From the NCBI RefSeq assembly GCF_021018895.1, contig NC_079387.1, positions 9,828,083 to 9,892,082 on the forward strand: a stretch of DNA of 64,000 nt. Reading direction: 5' to 3'. The position numbers were made by a program, and so were the translations under genes. The notes under the pieces were generated by a model. The model did no database searches. It saw nothing but the letters and a program-made list of their open reading frames with translations, and was not told the origin of the DNA. Below are positions 1 through 16,526 of the stretch, in pieces. The stretch comes from Seriola aureovittata (Eukaryota; Chordata; Actinopteri; Carangiformes; Carangidae). Within the stretch, counting starts at the first letter, position 1. Every line of letters starts with the position of its first letter.

Positions 1-2150
1 GTAATAAGGGGATGACCACTTTGACATTTAAAAAGGGGATTAGTGAACAGACACGCTAATTCTGACGCTTGCAGCTGACGCAGTGGATAGTTGGACTTTC
101 TCAGCAGAAAACTAATACAAAGAGTTAATATGTGGATTTGGGAGAATATTGTGCTGACACAAGAATGTCTTACACACCAGATAAAAGTGTTTTTACAATG
201 TTAAATAACCTCACACTCAGTTTAAAGGACCAAAACCTTGAAATATAAGACAATAGATTATCTGACCAGAAGTTTGTTTGTTCAAACTCAATGTAAAAAA
301 TACATCATTTATGTTATGCTTTTAACAGGCGCTGTTATGATTTAAGCCTCTCAAAATGCAAAAGCTCTACATATGTCACACACACAAACACACACACACA
401 CACGTGCAAACACTTGCACAAAACCTCCAGCTACACACTCTGTCTCTTTTGGTACAACAGCACCCTCTACTGCAGATATGGTGGACTCACTTCTCTAAGC
501 TTACGATGCACACCTGTTCCACACAACATACTAATACTGCAGACAGTATAAAGACTCATAGTATACTGTTTTTTCCAATTAGTATCCAAGAGATGAATTA
601 AATTTACTGTTTGTAGTAGCAGGAAAAGAATCCTAAAGCACAGGAGCAACAACACAAACATGTCTTTGCAAGGACGCCTCTCCAGGGAAACAGCATGTAA
701 ACCAAACCCTGGACCTTGCTCACTTAAATACAACACATCATTTATAGTTTTAATTACACCTCTGCTTTTCCTCCTTTGACATGTCTAAAATATCTGCCCT
801 GTAAAAGGTCTGTTGTGTTTGTTTTTGTTCACCATTTCCTATGTGCATTGCATTTTGGGAGTGCACAAAGGAAAGCGTACATCATCAGCCTCCTCAAAAA
901 TCAAGATTTTATTAGTCTGTACACTGACTGTGACTAATCTTTACTTAGTAACTTTTTAGTATGAGTACACTATATGCCTAAAACTTTCTTATTAGTGAGT
1001 AGTTTGGATCTGGGGCACAGCTGATTATCTAGACCAGTGTTTTGTTTTTTTCAATTCAGCCCTATTTCTGTTCCTGTTCTTTTCCTTTCAGCTGTTCTGG
1101 TTTCCTCTCAGTCCCGACTAAACTGCCCAGAGGAGCTGAGTTTTACGCCTCCAATTTCATGTGACAGCTATAACTTTCTTTGCATATTAACATTTAATAT
1201 ACAAAACATATGATCACATTGCAAACTGCGATTATCAGCCGGTTTAGAGAGCTGGCTAAATTGGCTCAACATTAACAAAAAAAAACATTAAATTGCTGCT
1301 CATGCATTAATGCATTGATAATAACAATAAAATAATAATGTAACAATAATATAACATTCAGAAAAGGGGCCATTCTATGTAATTAATGCTTTACTTTTGA
1401 TACTTTAGGTATATGCTTTGCTGGTAATTCTTACAAATATTTTATCATGTGATATTACTGCTTTGACTTATCTGAATACTTCCACAACTTTAAATAATTA
1501 AAATTAAGGGATGAGATATTTATTTGTTATACCAATCATCATTATTCAGATGTTTTCATTAGTCTTCCTAACACGGATCTATGACGTTTTATTTTATTGT
1601 ATACTCAGCAGTAAGCTTTAACTGCACTTTTCATAAATGCAGCACACTATGGATAAGTGAGTGTGCATGTTCGTGAGTGTCTGTGACTGTGTTTCCACCA
1701 GTCACCAGACAAGCTGTCAAGTCAGTGTTTAGCAGAGATAGACTGAGGTCAACTGTCATCTTATGTTGAGGTTAAATAATATAGCTGATTATGTCTTATT
1801 ATTAAACACAATAACACTAAACACGAGCTGAATCCTCTAGTTTTCAGTCAGAATATGCAAATCATAACTGTGGACATTTTCTGCAGGTCCTTTGGAGAAT
1901 GAGGGCAGTGCTAGTGACCCAGGAGTGCAGCAGAAAACTTTACTCCCCTTGACAAAGGACACTGTATACAAATGGAACAGTAACCCCTCTACCAATCATG
2001 TAGATCTGAACCACTGATTTAAATGAATGAATGAATGAATGAATTAACTTATAACATGGGTAACATTTGCTTTCGACTGTCATTCACCATTCACACTCAC
2101 TGTCAAATAGGCCAGTCCTGTGGAGGGCAGAATGTCAGCTGGATGGGTTT
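1..2150. other. Intergenic DNA upstream of atp5f1b, no gene seen
   Basis: The stretch is AT-rich with only short reading frames, none of which resembles a known protein. A short CA run lies near 378-404 and an (AATG)n run near 2022-2045. The interval 1384-1492 resembles a dispersed teleost repeat described separately. The left edge may hold the distal flank of a neighbouring gene, but no exon is visible. Confidence 0.6.
1384..1492 (+). repeat. Copy of a teleost dispersed repeat (ACTTTTACTT family)
   Basis: The segment has the internal order CTTTACTTTTGATACTTTAGG, then TGCTGGTAATTCTTAC, then a closing TCTGAATACTTCCAC. This matches, from memory, a family very common in teleost genomes that ends in a motif like TACTTCTTCCACCACTG. 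Related segments occur here at about 6386-6512 (reverse), 12180-12300, 12715-12855 and 31540-31622. The family name cannot be fixed without a repeat library. Confidence 0.5.
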
Positions 2151-2271
2151 AACGTCTGCGCATGCTCAGTAGGCCCTGGTTACGTTGCACGCAAGCGCAG
2201 TTCGCCTCAGCGGTAATTCATTATAAAGCCGCAAGTTCCTCTGTCTCTTTCCACCTTCAGCCATTTTGACC
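2150..2271 (+). promoter_or_regulatory. Core promoter and 5' UTR of atp5f1b
   Basis: The 120 bases before the start codon are GC-richer than the flank. They hold an NRF1-like palindrome CTGCGCATGCTCAG at 2156-2169 and a second GCGC-type motif, GCACGCAAGCGCAG, at 2187-2200. A TATA-like TTATAAAG lies near 2221. NRF1 sites are typical of nuclear genes for mitochondrial respiratory proteins. A pyrimidine-rich patch (CTGTCTCTTTCCACC) just before the ATG could be the transcription start or a 5' TOP-like leader. The start site itself is inferred. Confidence 0.55.
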
Positions 2272-5686
<3,415 letters not shown>

Positions 5687-5844
5687 ACATCTAATCAATC
5701 TCAGTTCTGTGGAGAAGAAAATCAAAGAGAGGGGGGGTCCTTTGGTTAAGGAGCACTTGGTTTGTAAAACATGTCAAAAATGCAAATGTACCTGTCCTGT
5801 CATCCTGAAAGAAAGTTCTATTTAATGTTTCCAATGAAAGATGG

Positions 5845-5850
5845 AATAAA
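5845..5850 (+). terminator. Polyadenylation signal of atp5f1b
   Basis: AATAAA lies 159 bases after the stop codon, giving a short 3' UTR typical of this gene. A second candidate AATAAA lies near 6040, followed by a less obvious cleavage region. Confidence 0.7.
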
Positions 5851-5899
5851 ACACTGTCTTTACACAAAACTTGTCAACTGTATATTTCCTATTATAGGC

Positions 5900-7120
5900 T
5901 TTCATATGTTGTAGTTGAGAATTTTGTTCCTAATGGGAAGTTTCATGAAATGGCTGTCCTCATCTACTCTGACCACAAGATGGTGTTCTTGAGCCATGTA
6001 AAGCTACTTGAACTGTGTTGCAGCTTGTCACATACTGAAATAAAACGGCGGACAAACAATATTGCGTGTCTGTTTCAAACTGAAGGTCAAAGTTTGTACA
6101 ACACTAGAGGGAACACAGTGAGGAAATAACTTATATTTGGTTTAGATTTCTAATCCTATACTTAATCAAAACCCTCAAATCTGTGATTGAACGGCAGTGT
6201 GCATCAGAATGATTTAATTACAAAGATCATGTAGTGCCCAATAGTACATAATAAACATAATTACTCCAACTGACAATTTTATGAATGTGACAGAAACTGA
6301 TGAACCAATTATTAATTTAAGTGCATTAAATTTGTCCATTATGAAAGTGTAAGCTTGTTGACAGGGGAGGAGAGAGCACTGGAAAACTACTCAAGTAAAA
6401 GTACTGTTGCTTAAAAGAAGTTTTACTCGAAGTAAAATTAAAGTGTACTCAGATAAAACTAAGTCATTTAAAATGTAGTAAATGTTACTGCATTCTTCTC
6501 CCCCACTGCCATTAATCTGAGCTGCAAATATGTGCGAGCTGCTGGACAATTGAATTTCCCAAGAGGATGAATAAATTGTCAGTTTATCTATCTATTTATC
6601 TAGGCTGAAGAGGAGGGGTTAAATATGGTGACAATGATGATTAGATAATAAAACTGTTAAATTAAAGAACATGTTTAGGCTACAGACACATGCAGGTTGT
6701 TGTTCCAGGTGAGAACTGCACAGAAGGCAATCAGTGAATCCCAGTGAGGCACTTTGAAGCCTGTATACACAGTTTACTCGGTGCATCTAACTAAAATTAA
6801 TGCAGTTTCATATAACTCCTGAAATAATTCTTCCCTTAAAATGTTAAGGTTGTATTAAAATTGTTGTAGAGAGTTGTGTCTGTTATTTAGGCTACTTTCA
6901 TTGATATAAATGGGACAATATAATAGATAATAGAAACACCAGGACACTACGGCGGGAAATGAAACAGCTGCTATTTCTCATAGAATTAACAACAGAATAA
7001 AGCAGCAGAAAATGCAGAGATGTATTTAAACATAAACTCCACAGCAGCTGCAGCCGGTAAACACAAGACAAAACTCTGCGTTGCTCGGCAACACTTTACT
7101 TGTTGATGCTGCGCGGTGAG
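5900..7120. other. Intergenic DNA, no gene seen
   Basis: AT-rich sequence with no convincing reading frame. It contains a reverse copy of the dispersed ACTTTTACTT repeat at about 6386-6512 (GTAAAAGTACTGTTGCTTAA and following). The block near 5972 with ACAAGATGGTG may be another repeat fragment. Confidence 0.5.
6386..6512 (-). repeat. Reverse copy of the ACTTTTACTT dispersed repeat
   Basis: ACTCAAGTAAAAGTACTG followed by repeated AGTAAAA and GTGTACTCAG units is the reverse complement of the segments at 1384-1492 and 31540-31622. It reads as a fragment of the same teleost repeat family. Confidence 0.5.
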
Positions 7121-7129
7121 TCATCAGTC

Positions 7130-7760
7130 ATGTATCGTATTCACCTGTGCTGACGTCACTCTACGAACCACGAAGCTCCTCCACAATCCGCTCCACAGCC
7201 TTGACTTCTCTGCTCGAAGTGAACGTTGAAATCACGCCAGAAAGACCCGCCGTCAGTGTTTTAGCGTTTAGCCGTTAGCCAGACCCAGCATGCACCTGTT
7301 GGTCACGCAACATGGCAGGTGTGTTTAATTTGGGACAATTGACGTGCTCGCCGGGCGGTACAGCCAATCAGCAGCTTCTTGTCTGCTGCAGCTACTTATT
7401 TGACTCATTTCATTAGTCACAAGCCACAAAGGCCGAATTGAAATGAGCCGATCTGGTATGAATTTGACTGTGCGTCATTAGATGTGCCCGCCGTTGCGTC
7501 ATTGCCTAGCAACCTTGATAACGTGTAACTTTTTCCACAACAAAAAAACTTGTGGTTTTAACAGTTGTGCCGTTAGGTGTCGAACTTGGCCAAAACCCAA
7601 TATTTAAATTTAAAAGTGGCTCTCTGGAGGTGCTTGCTTTCATTACCTGCGCGCAATGAATCTTGGGATAGGTTGAAGCCTGCGTTTGTCGGCCGCACAG
7701 CTCTGGCCTGGTCGCGTCCCTGTGACGCAATGCGGCAGCTATACTTCAGCTTCCTAGCTA
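7130..7760. promoter_or_regulatory. Orphan promoter-like island between atp5f1b and the SDR gene
   Basis: This block is richer in GC and CpG than its surroundings. It holds a full CRE (TGACGTCA, 7151-7158), a CCAAT box in AGCCAATCAGC near 7364, and an RFX-type X-box ATTGCC-T-AGCAAC at 7501-7513. No recognisable coding exon starts here on either strand. A + strand frame at 7577-7825 could encode 82 residues but resembles nothing I know. It may be a promoter of a non-coding or unrecognised transcript, or an enhancer. Function is inferred from motifs only. Confidence 0.35.
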
Positions 7761-8269
7761 CTGCAGCTAGCAGCAGTACTGAAAGTGTCTGCTACGGTTC
7801 AAAAAAGGACAACGCAATCCTCTAACCAAAACAGTTAATTTAAAAGAAAAACTTATAACTAGCAAATAAATTATTTGTGTAATCATGTAAACTATTGGTC
7901 TCCTTTTTTGCCTATGTGCTGGTGACAGAGCAACTGTGGTCAAAGGTTAAGATCACCATCAAAAACACTTTCTCAAGCCATTTCTCAAGACTTCACACAG
8001 TAATGACTATTTCACACAAATAGTGTATATGACATTGGATAAACAGGGATGTAACCTGAAACTAGTAGGCTACACCTGGCAGAGGGACATAACCACAAGG
8101 TGGTAATTCTAGTTTGACAAACTATCCCTTTTGTTTACAATTCCCTCCGCTTTCTCACTGATGAGACTTTTGCCCACAGTCAGCTTCATGGTTAATTTGT
8201 TTGCCAGTGCGGCGTTGATTGAACAATAAGGGGAGAAATGAAGTGAAAGGGCCCAACAACTCCACCGTG

Positions 8270-9110
8270 GGACACACTCCAGGATACACCATTTCTAACC
8301 CTAGATGTAAAAAGGATACCAGGACATAGGCTCGTTACTGAAAAGGCAGATACGTGTTTTTAGAAACAATATATTTTATTAGAACCAAATATAAAATAGC
8401 AGGGACTGGAACTGCTGGAAAAGGAAATATTTTAACAAATGAAATCACTACAAACATAAGGAATAAAACTTGTGTATAGAAGTGTTGTACAAGATCAGTG
8501 CAACACAGACTAAGCAAAATAAGACAAGAAAAGTGAGGTGAGGCCACTTGTGGAGAGGTAAATTACCCAGTGGTGCTACTACTTACTCACCTCAGGTGCA
8601 ACACAACAAACCTCACTGCAAACGTAATCAAAAAACACTGCCTGTAATCACATGCACAAAGTGTGGGGACCTCACCCAGGGTGTCTTGCCTCCCAACTAT
8701 GCAGCACTCAGCTACACTGCAAAACAAAAGCTAATGCAAAACAATTTATCACAAGTTAATAAACTAAACAACCAAATCACCAACAAACAACCCAGGTGAC
8801 CAAACAAACAAAAACCAATACAGCAAAGTTAACCATAAGACCAAACAAAGTATGTAGAACTAATGCAAAACAACAGCAGGTGAACCACCTCTGGTACGGG
8901 GCAGGAAGAGCTCGCTCTGGGTGGACAGGTCAACAACCGTTTAGGGGGCACAGCTGCAGCCACTGATACCAGCCACAACTGACAGGAACCAGCAAGAGGC
9001 TAAACAAAAGCCAGCAGGTGCCCTTTATAACCTGGCCCTGATGAGGAGGCCAACTGGAGGAGGAGTCATCCCAGGGCTGCGTTCACAAACCCTACACTAC
9101 CTGAAAGCAT
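8270..9110 (-). repeat. Candidate retroelement or LTR-like remnant
   Basis: A CA-rich block runs from about 8360 to 9110. Read on the minus strand it has a TATA-like GGTTATAAAGGG near 9030 and an AATAAA-containing stretch near 8370. Composition and layout resemble the blocks at 37970-38180 and 59540-59940. No protein fragments are seen. The class is uncertain; it could also be a non-autonomous DNA element. Confidence 0.3.
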
Positions 9111-9897
9111 TCCCCACTACACCAGTTTGAAGTTACATTTTTAAATATCAAAATGTTTGATGTTTATTCATATTAGCACAAATCTGATTCCAAACCACAG
9201 CAGGCAAGACAAAATATTAAGGACTTTTTTTTTTTTTTATACCTTTAAGGAATTTAAATTCAATGCTTTCTAAGACGTTTCGAGACCTGCAGATGGTCTG
9301 CGCTGAGTCAGGACTTTAAAAACTACTGTGTAACATCACTGGTTAAATTAAGGCACTCAGACAGATAAGCTGTGAGAAACTGCACTGAATAGAAAAAAAA
9401 GGTGGTTATTTTTAAACCAGTGTAATTTTATCAGCAAACATTCAAAGTTTCAAAGACAGAGTCTGTTTAACCTGTGTCTGATGATTGGGTCATGGGTCGA
9501 GTTTTGCAGGTGTGTGACCTCACAGCTCTGTATCTTTGCTCCTCACATACTCCTTATTATTACTGCACAGTGCTACAATGACTAGTTTCTATTTCAAGTT
9601 GAATTTCGACAAATAGCACAAAACGTGTGCTTTGTGAAGAAGTCTGTTCCTTTATTGCTCTTCCTTAACCTTTCACACACACCTATCACCCAGGACATTA
9701 GACTGAACAAAGCTCTATCTGCCTGGAGATAAGGTGGCCTTGAAAATGACAATAATTTATCAGCCTGTGAGGGAAACTATTCAGAGGAGGGATACACTTC
9801 ATTATGTGTCATGTTGGCTACGAAAAGTGCTTCAGTTATACAATTATATACAATAGAAGAGTCTAAAATGTGCACACATGAATATAAAAAACACATT
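9111..9897 (-). other. Probable 3' UTR and downstream flank of the SDR gene
   Basis: The interval directly follows the stop of the minus-strand SDR gene. A minus-strand AATAAA lies at 9650-9655 (TTTATT on the + strand), about 245 bases past the stop, and is the best polyadenylation candidate. A poly-T run lies near 9227-9238. Nothing else is recognisable. Confidence 0.45.
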
Positions 9898-11688
<1,791 letters not shown>

Positions 11689-12179
11689 GACTGCAGGAGC
11701 AGAGATGCAGAACTGTTAGCTGCTGGATCTGAGCAGCACTGAGCTGAGGCAGCCAGTATGTGGCAATATATTGTTGTGCAAGGTGGTGATACAGAAAGTC
11801 GTCACTGTGCTGCAGGTCAGAACAGTTCTGAGGAATTTGCACTTTGATCATTTCCACTTTATACTTGTATCCTCCGACATTTCTTTTTTTTATCTTTTAT
11901 ACTTCCTCTGCTTATCAAATTATATTCAGATTTAACTATCAACATCATATAAAATGGTTAAAAGTAGCTCCACCTCATTAAACATAATAGTATAATAACA
12001 CTAACACATTAATGCATCAATATTAAAAATCCAATAACGTTAATGATGCAAAATGAAAAATTTGTATTTTAATTTGGATACAAATACATTTTTTATGTGT
12101 CCTTTCAAAATAAGAGCTCATACGTGCTTCTATCTCTACATTTCACACATTAAAACTCATAGTTGACTTGCTGCTTCTG

Positions 12180-12855
12180 TGAAAGTATCTTTTTTCTTTG
12201 GAAATGTTGGATTTTTACACCACTACACTTAAAAGACAAATATTGGACCAATGATTCCACTACATTTCTATGAAGCAGAGCTTTTACTCAGCAGAATTTA
12301 TTTTATTTTATTTTCTAAAATGTCATCACAGCCAACTCCTACTGTGTCAGTCATGAACAGCTCGGTTTAAACCTGGCACTGTCCAAACCACAGCTACTTT
12401 AAATAAAAATGAGGAAGAAGATTCTTCACCAGAGACCATGATCTAATCTGAAGTCCATGTCTGAAATATTAGAAATAAAGAAAGACTTTCTGCTGAGTTT
12501 AGAAAGTGGAGGTATGCAATGTTTGTCTGATTCCAGATCTACTTTTAGTCAGACAGCTTGCGGCAGTTGTCCGTCCTTCTGTTGATTCAATTAACTTTTT
12601 GTGGCCATGTCCTCAGGCTCTGCAGAATATTCTACCAGCTCTTTAATTCTACCGGTTCTGCAAGTCATTCAATGGTTGTTTCATTAGTTGCTGTAAATGT
12701 GGAATAATACGTGTTGACATAAGAAAATTACTTTTGAGTAATTCTTTTTCTTAATCAAATGCTGCAGTACTTTAACTTCTGCACCTTCCACTTGTATTGG
12801 AGGAATATTTGACCTTGACTCCAGTAATAAAGTTGTGCACTTTGTCCACCTCTGA
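12180..12855. repeat. Two fragments of the ACTTTTACTT dispersed repeat in the first SDR intron
   Basis: About 12180-12300 contains GTTGGATTTTTACACCACTACAC followed by TTCCACTACATTTCTATGA. About 12715-12855 contains TGCAGTACTTTAACTTCTGC, then ATTGGAGGAATATTTGACC, then TTTGTCCACCTCTG. Both match sections of a repeat family I recognise as very common in teleosts. The rest of the intron (11700-13250) is AT-rich with nothing recognisable. Confidence 0.45.
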
Positions 12856-13250
12856 TTTAAAGTAACTTCTATATGAAGTTAAATTAAGAGATGTCGCGTC
12901 ATTAATGATTAATTTAACTCCTCCACTAGCTTCATTTGTTGTTGCCTTATTACACAACTCCACACAGATATTATTGGCAGTGATTTCAAAGTGCAGTGAT
13001 CCACAGTTTGTTCAATCGATTAACACACACAACAAAGTTTCTGGTTTTCTAACGGTTTACACTCTTTATCTATAACCTGTATTCACTCCAGCTTATATTT
13101 CTTCTGTTGTTGAAGGGTTGCAGAGAAATGTACATGTGGACGAAAAGTTAAACAGCAATCGCACCTATTGTTACCAAATCAAACAGCTAATTATGAACAT
13201 TTATCAACATAATTATGTTAATTAAGAAAACTCCCGAAGCCCCTGAACCT

Positions 13251-13340
13251 CCTACCTGTCGTGCAGGAGTCTTCCTCGACTTTCTCCGCTGGTGATCCGA
13301 CGGTTTCAAAGCGCAGAGTTCAGACACCGCCCCTCATCAG
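13251..13340 (-). promoter_or_regulatory. Probable non-coding first exon and promoter of the SDR gene
   Basis: A minus-strand donor (GTAGG, + strand CCTAC at 13251-13255) follows a GC-richer patch. It would splice to the acceptor at 11691, which ends two bases before the ATG. This arrangement explains the missing 5' UTR of the first coding exon. The transcription start is not visible. Confidence 0.35.
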
Positions 13341-13498
13341 CATATAAGTGAAACCACATGTTCAGCGGGAAACTGGTTCCACATACACAGGATGTTGATG
13401 ACAGATCTGCTTCTAAATAAACAAAGGCAGTTACAGTCACATTCAGTGGAGGGTAAACATTTAAAACAAGAATATAATAGAAAGAAGAAACATCAAAC

Positions 13499-15959
13499 TT
13501 AAAGGTCCCATATTGTTTAAAAGGTATTTAATGCTGTTGTAGTTTTGGAATTAGAGATTGGGAATCTGCAAACCCTTGTTTGGCTCCAGTGGTTTAATCC
13601 TCAAGGTCTCCATGATTATCCAGCCATATGATAACAGATCCACAGAAAACCTCCCTCGCTTGTTATATCTGTTTCCTCTCTTCCTCGAGCGCATCATTAA
13701 ACATCCTGCTTCTGTTCATCAACACAGGATGTGAAAAATCCCTAAATAATACCCACAGAAGGCCCACACTGTATAAACTGTTTGGTCATCAGTGTCTGTT
13801 TACATTTTTACCACAAGGTGGCAGCAGTGTTGTTTGGCGATTCACTTCCTGTTGTCCACATGCTGACTTTACCAACTCCAAATCCTGGACATGTGAATCT
13901 ATTTTTGATGTTTTAGTACTTGTCATTCACACAGCGCTGCTAAACAAAATAATATAACAAAACAGACCTACAGACAATTCACACTCAGATGTTAATGCAA
14001 CTTTCCAACTGCTTAATGTTCCAGTAACTACCTGATAAATTCAATTTTTCTGTGAATGGCCCATTCATCACCTTGAATAAAGATGTCATTAACCTCATCC
14101 TGGACTTTTCACATGATGATAAACACTGAAATTATGGCTATGATGAGTTCAGTGTAAATCACCCACACCATTTCTTAAAGCTACAGTGTGGAACTTTTGT
14201 CTCCGCCCTCAGGCAGTGACAGTAATTACACAAACAGCGAGTAAAAGCCACATCAATGGTAATCAGTGTTCGTCCTCGCCATCGATGGCTTCCTCTTTTA
14301 GACTGTAATCTTTCCCCCAATTCTCATTATCTGTCACTTCAGTTGCTCCCTTCTTCAGCGCTGGCAGACCACACGTTGCTTGTAATGTCACCACAGACAC
14401 CAGATTTAAAACTCCTGTATACTGTAAAAACATAGAGAGATTCATCAGGCTTGAATGTGACAGAAGTTTTATTTAGGATATGTAAAACTCCCGCAATCTA
14501 GCTTTAAATCGTTAGTACATTATCATGTCCCCTTCGCCTGAACCTTCATGGACATATGTTAATGATACTCCTCTTTGTTATTTCCTGACAGCACTTGAAG
14601 GCAGCAGTCAGCGACCTACAGTACATTACCACCAGTGAGCAGTCAGTTGTTTTCATGGGCAACCAGCCAGTCATTTCTATGACAATATAAATCACAGTTA
14701 GTATAATTTCTCACAGACTTAAAGAGTTTGACTTACATATAAAAATGAAGCATTTTGTGTGTTTCAATTTTTCATAATTTAAAATATTCTGGGATTTTTT
14801 AATTCAAATTTTAATGACGTAAACACACCTTGAGCTGCATGAGAAACATTAATATTAGTTTTATATTTAGAGTTTTAATTAATTTCCTTTCAGCTGTCAG
14901 TTTTCAAAGGTTCAAACAAAGGAACAGACAGAAATGTTAATAAGATAGAACAAAAGGTCAACTACAATTTTAATTTGCTGTTGAGTTTAAAGGAATTAAT
15001 TAAGAAACCTTCAGTTTGTCCATTTAATGTGGGTAAAATTGCAGTGATTTGCTGAGAGCTGAATGAAAATAACGCGTGAAAAAAAAATACTTATCTCTGA
15101 AGCTGAGGAAGTCGAGTAGGAAGAGGGCAATAACCTCCAGGGCAGCATTTTTAAAGGTCACGACACCTCCAGCCCGTCTCCACTCATGCTCACATGTTTA
15201 GAGCAGCATTTAAAACTGTATGTAAGCTAGCTGTAAAGGCTATTTAACGTTTATATTTCTAACTTTTGTGCAGCAGTGTGATGATTATAATGTAATGTTA
15301 AATATGCAAGCATAATGTAACACTAGCAAAAGTAAAGAACAATCATTTAGTCATCAAACTGAATCAGTAATGTATGTTTTTATAGAAATATATAGCCTAC
15401 GTATGTTTGCTAACGTTAGCTATCACATTAGCCATCATGAACTACTCTTCATATCGGCCTAAGTAGGGCTGTAGTCGCTATACCCCTGACTGTACTGAAT
15501 TAAGAAAGAGTGTGTTTTATTGCTTAAGTATTAAGCTTTTCTTTTGTGAGAAAAACAATGTGTTATTTCCTTTTTCAAAAGTCACATTGTCTTGTTTTAA
15601 GAGACTGCTAACGACAGTGTTATTAGCTAGTGGATTAGATAATGGGGAGGGTTTAATCTGTTACAAGACTAATGTAGCATTTATTTATAATTTAAGGAAT
15701 AATAATAATAATAATAGAATAATTACTATTTACAGCTTTGTTTCCTCAAATCAAACATTAAGTTCTAGAGCAGTGGCTGCTTTTTTGTGACATCACAAAG
15801 TTACAGGAAGTCCTGACGGCTGGTTTTAAGGCTCAGTTTCTGAATACAGGCTGTGTGCATTTCTCTTTGATACTTTCACAGTATTAATATAGAAGCTAGA
15901 CCTGATCTATAATCACACTACACATGGACAGAGACCTTTAGACTATATGGGACCTTTAA
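13499..15959. mobile_element. Interval bounded by inverted TTAAAGGTCCCATAT termini
   Basis: Position 13499 begins TTAAAGGTCCCATATTGTTTAA, and the interval ends at 15959 with its near-perfect inverted complement (CTATATGGGACCTTTAA). The right-end 200 bases are a dispersed repeat with a second copy at 22100-22305. The ends match a teleost non-autonomous DNA transposon family. The 2.46 kb span could be a long element with later insertions (another element sits inside at 14176-14506) or two independent half copies. No transposase frame is visible. Confidence 0.45.
14176..14506. mobile_element. Short MITE-like element nested between SDR gene and abcb11
   Basis: The segment starts TTAAAGCTACAGTGTGGAAC and ends CCGCAATCTAGCTTTAAA, giving inverted TTTAAAGCTA termini about 330 bases apart. 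The left end with TTTTGTCTCCGCCCTCAGGC matches a common teleost repeat from memory. A 60-codon minus-strand frame inside is not thought to be coding. Confidence 0.45.
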
Positions 15960-15960
15960 T
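15750..15960 (+). repeat. Dispersed repeat, copy 1 (CATCACAAAGTTACAGGAAG family)
   Basis: From GACATCACAAAGTTACAGGA onward the sequence is almost identical, for about 60 bases, to the segment at 22137. It then continues alignably through CTGATCTATAATCACACTAC and CACATGGACA. It ends at the TTAAAGGTCCCATAT terminus. The two copies differ by small indels, as expected for old transposon copies. Confidence 0.75.
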
Positions 15961-16526
15961 ATTGATCCTATTTCGCAGTATTGATAATCAAAGAAACGCT
16001 TTGTATTGGTAGTATCGCTTCTTTGAAGATCAATGCACCCACCCATAATTCTCAGACTCCACTGTAGCCTTCAAAATAATTGAAAAATAGTTCAGTAAAG
16101 CCTCTGGTTTTTGCTTAAATCCCATTAATCCTTACATTAATAAGGACCTTACGAAGTCTCAGGGTCGATCAAATCTCTTGTCATACACTTGAAGAACTGA
16201 GTTGTTTCCACAGTCCAAAAAGTCCTTCAACCATTAGTCACTGTTGAATCAGTTTGGTTTATATGCTGCTTCTTATCCACTTGGCAAGCTAACGTAATAA
16301 TCCAGTGTACTGTAATTTAAGCATTTACATAATCAATTGAATTCCATTTCAGTGTTTCCTTACTCAAGGTTTTCTTTTACACACACGTATGATTCATAAG
16401 ATGAAGGATTCTAAAGATTGTAATGAAAAAATAAATAAAAAAAAGGATTGCATAATATTAATTTAAAGCTTTCAGCTGTGTGGATGCATCACTCATAATG
16501 CAGAAGGCGTGCAGAGTCTCTGCAGG

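Noticed and set aside
7577..7825. 82-codon + strand frame in the orphan island
   Set aside because: No recognisable motif and no splice context; could be chance in a GC-richer block.
14263..14445. 60-codon minus-strand frame
   Set aside because: It lies inside a MITE-like repeat and shows no transposase or other domain.
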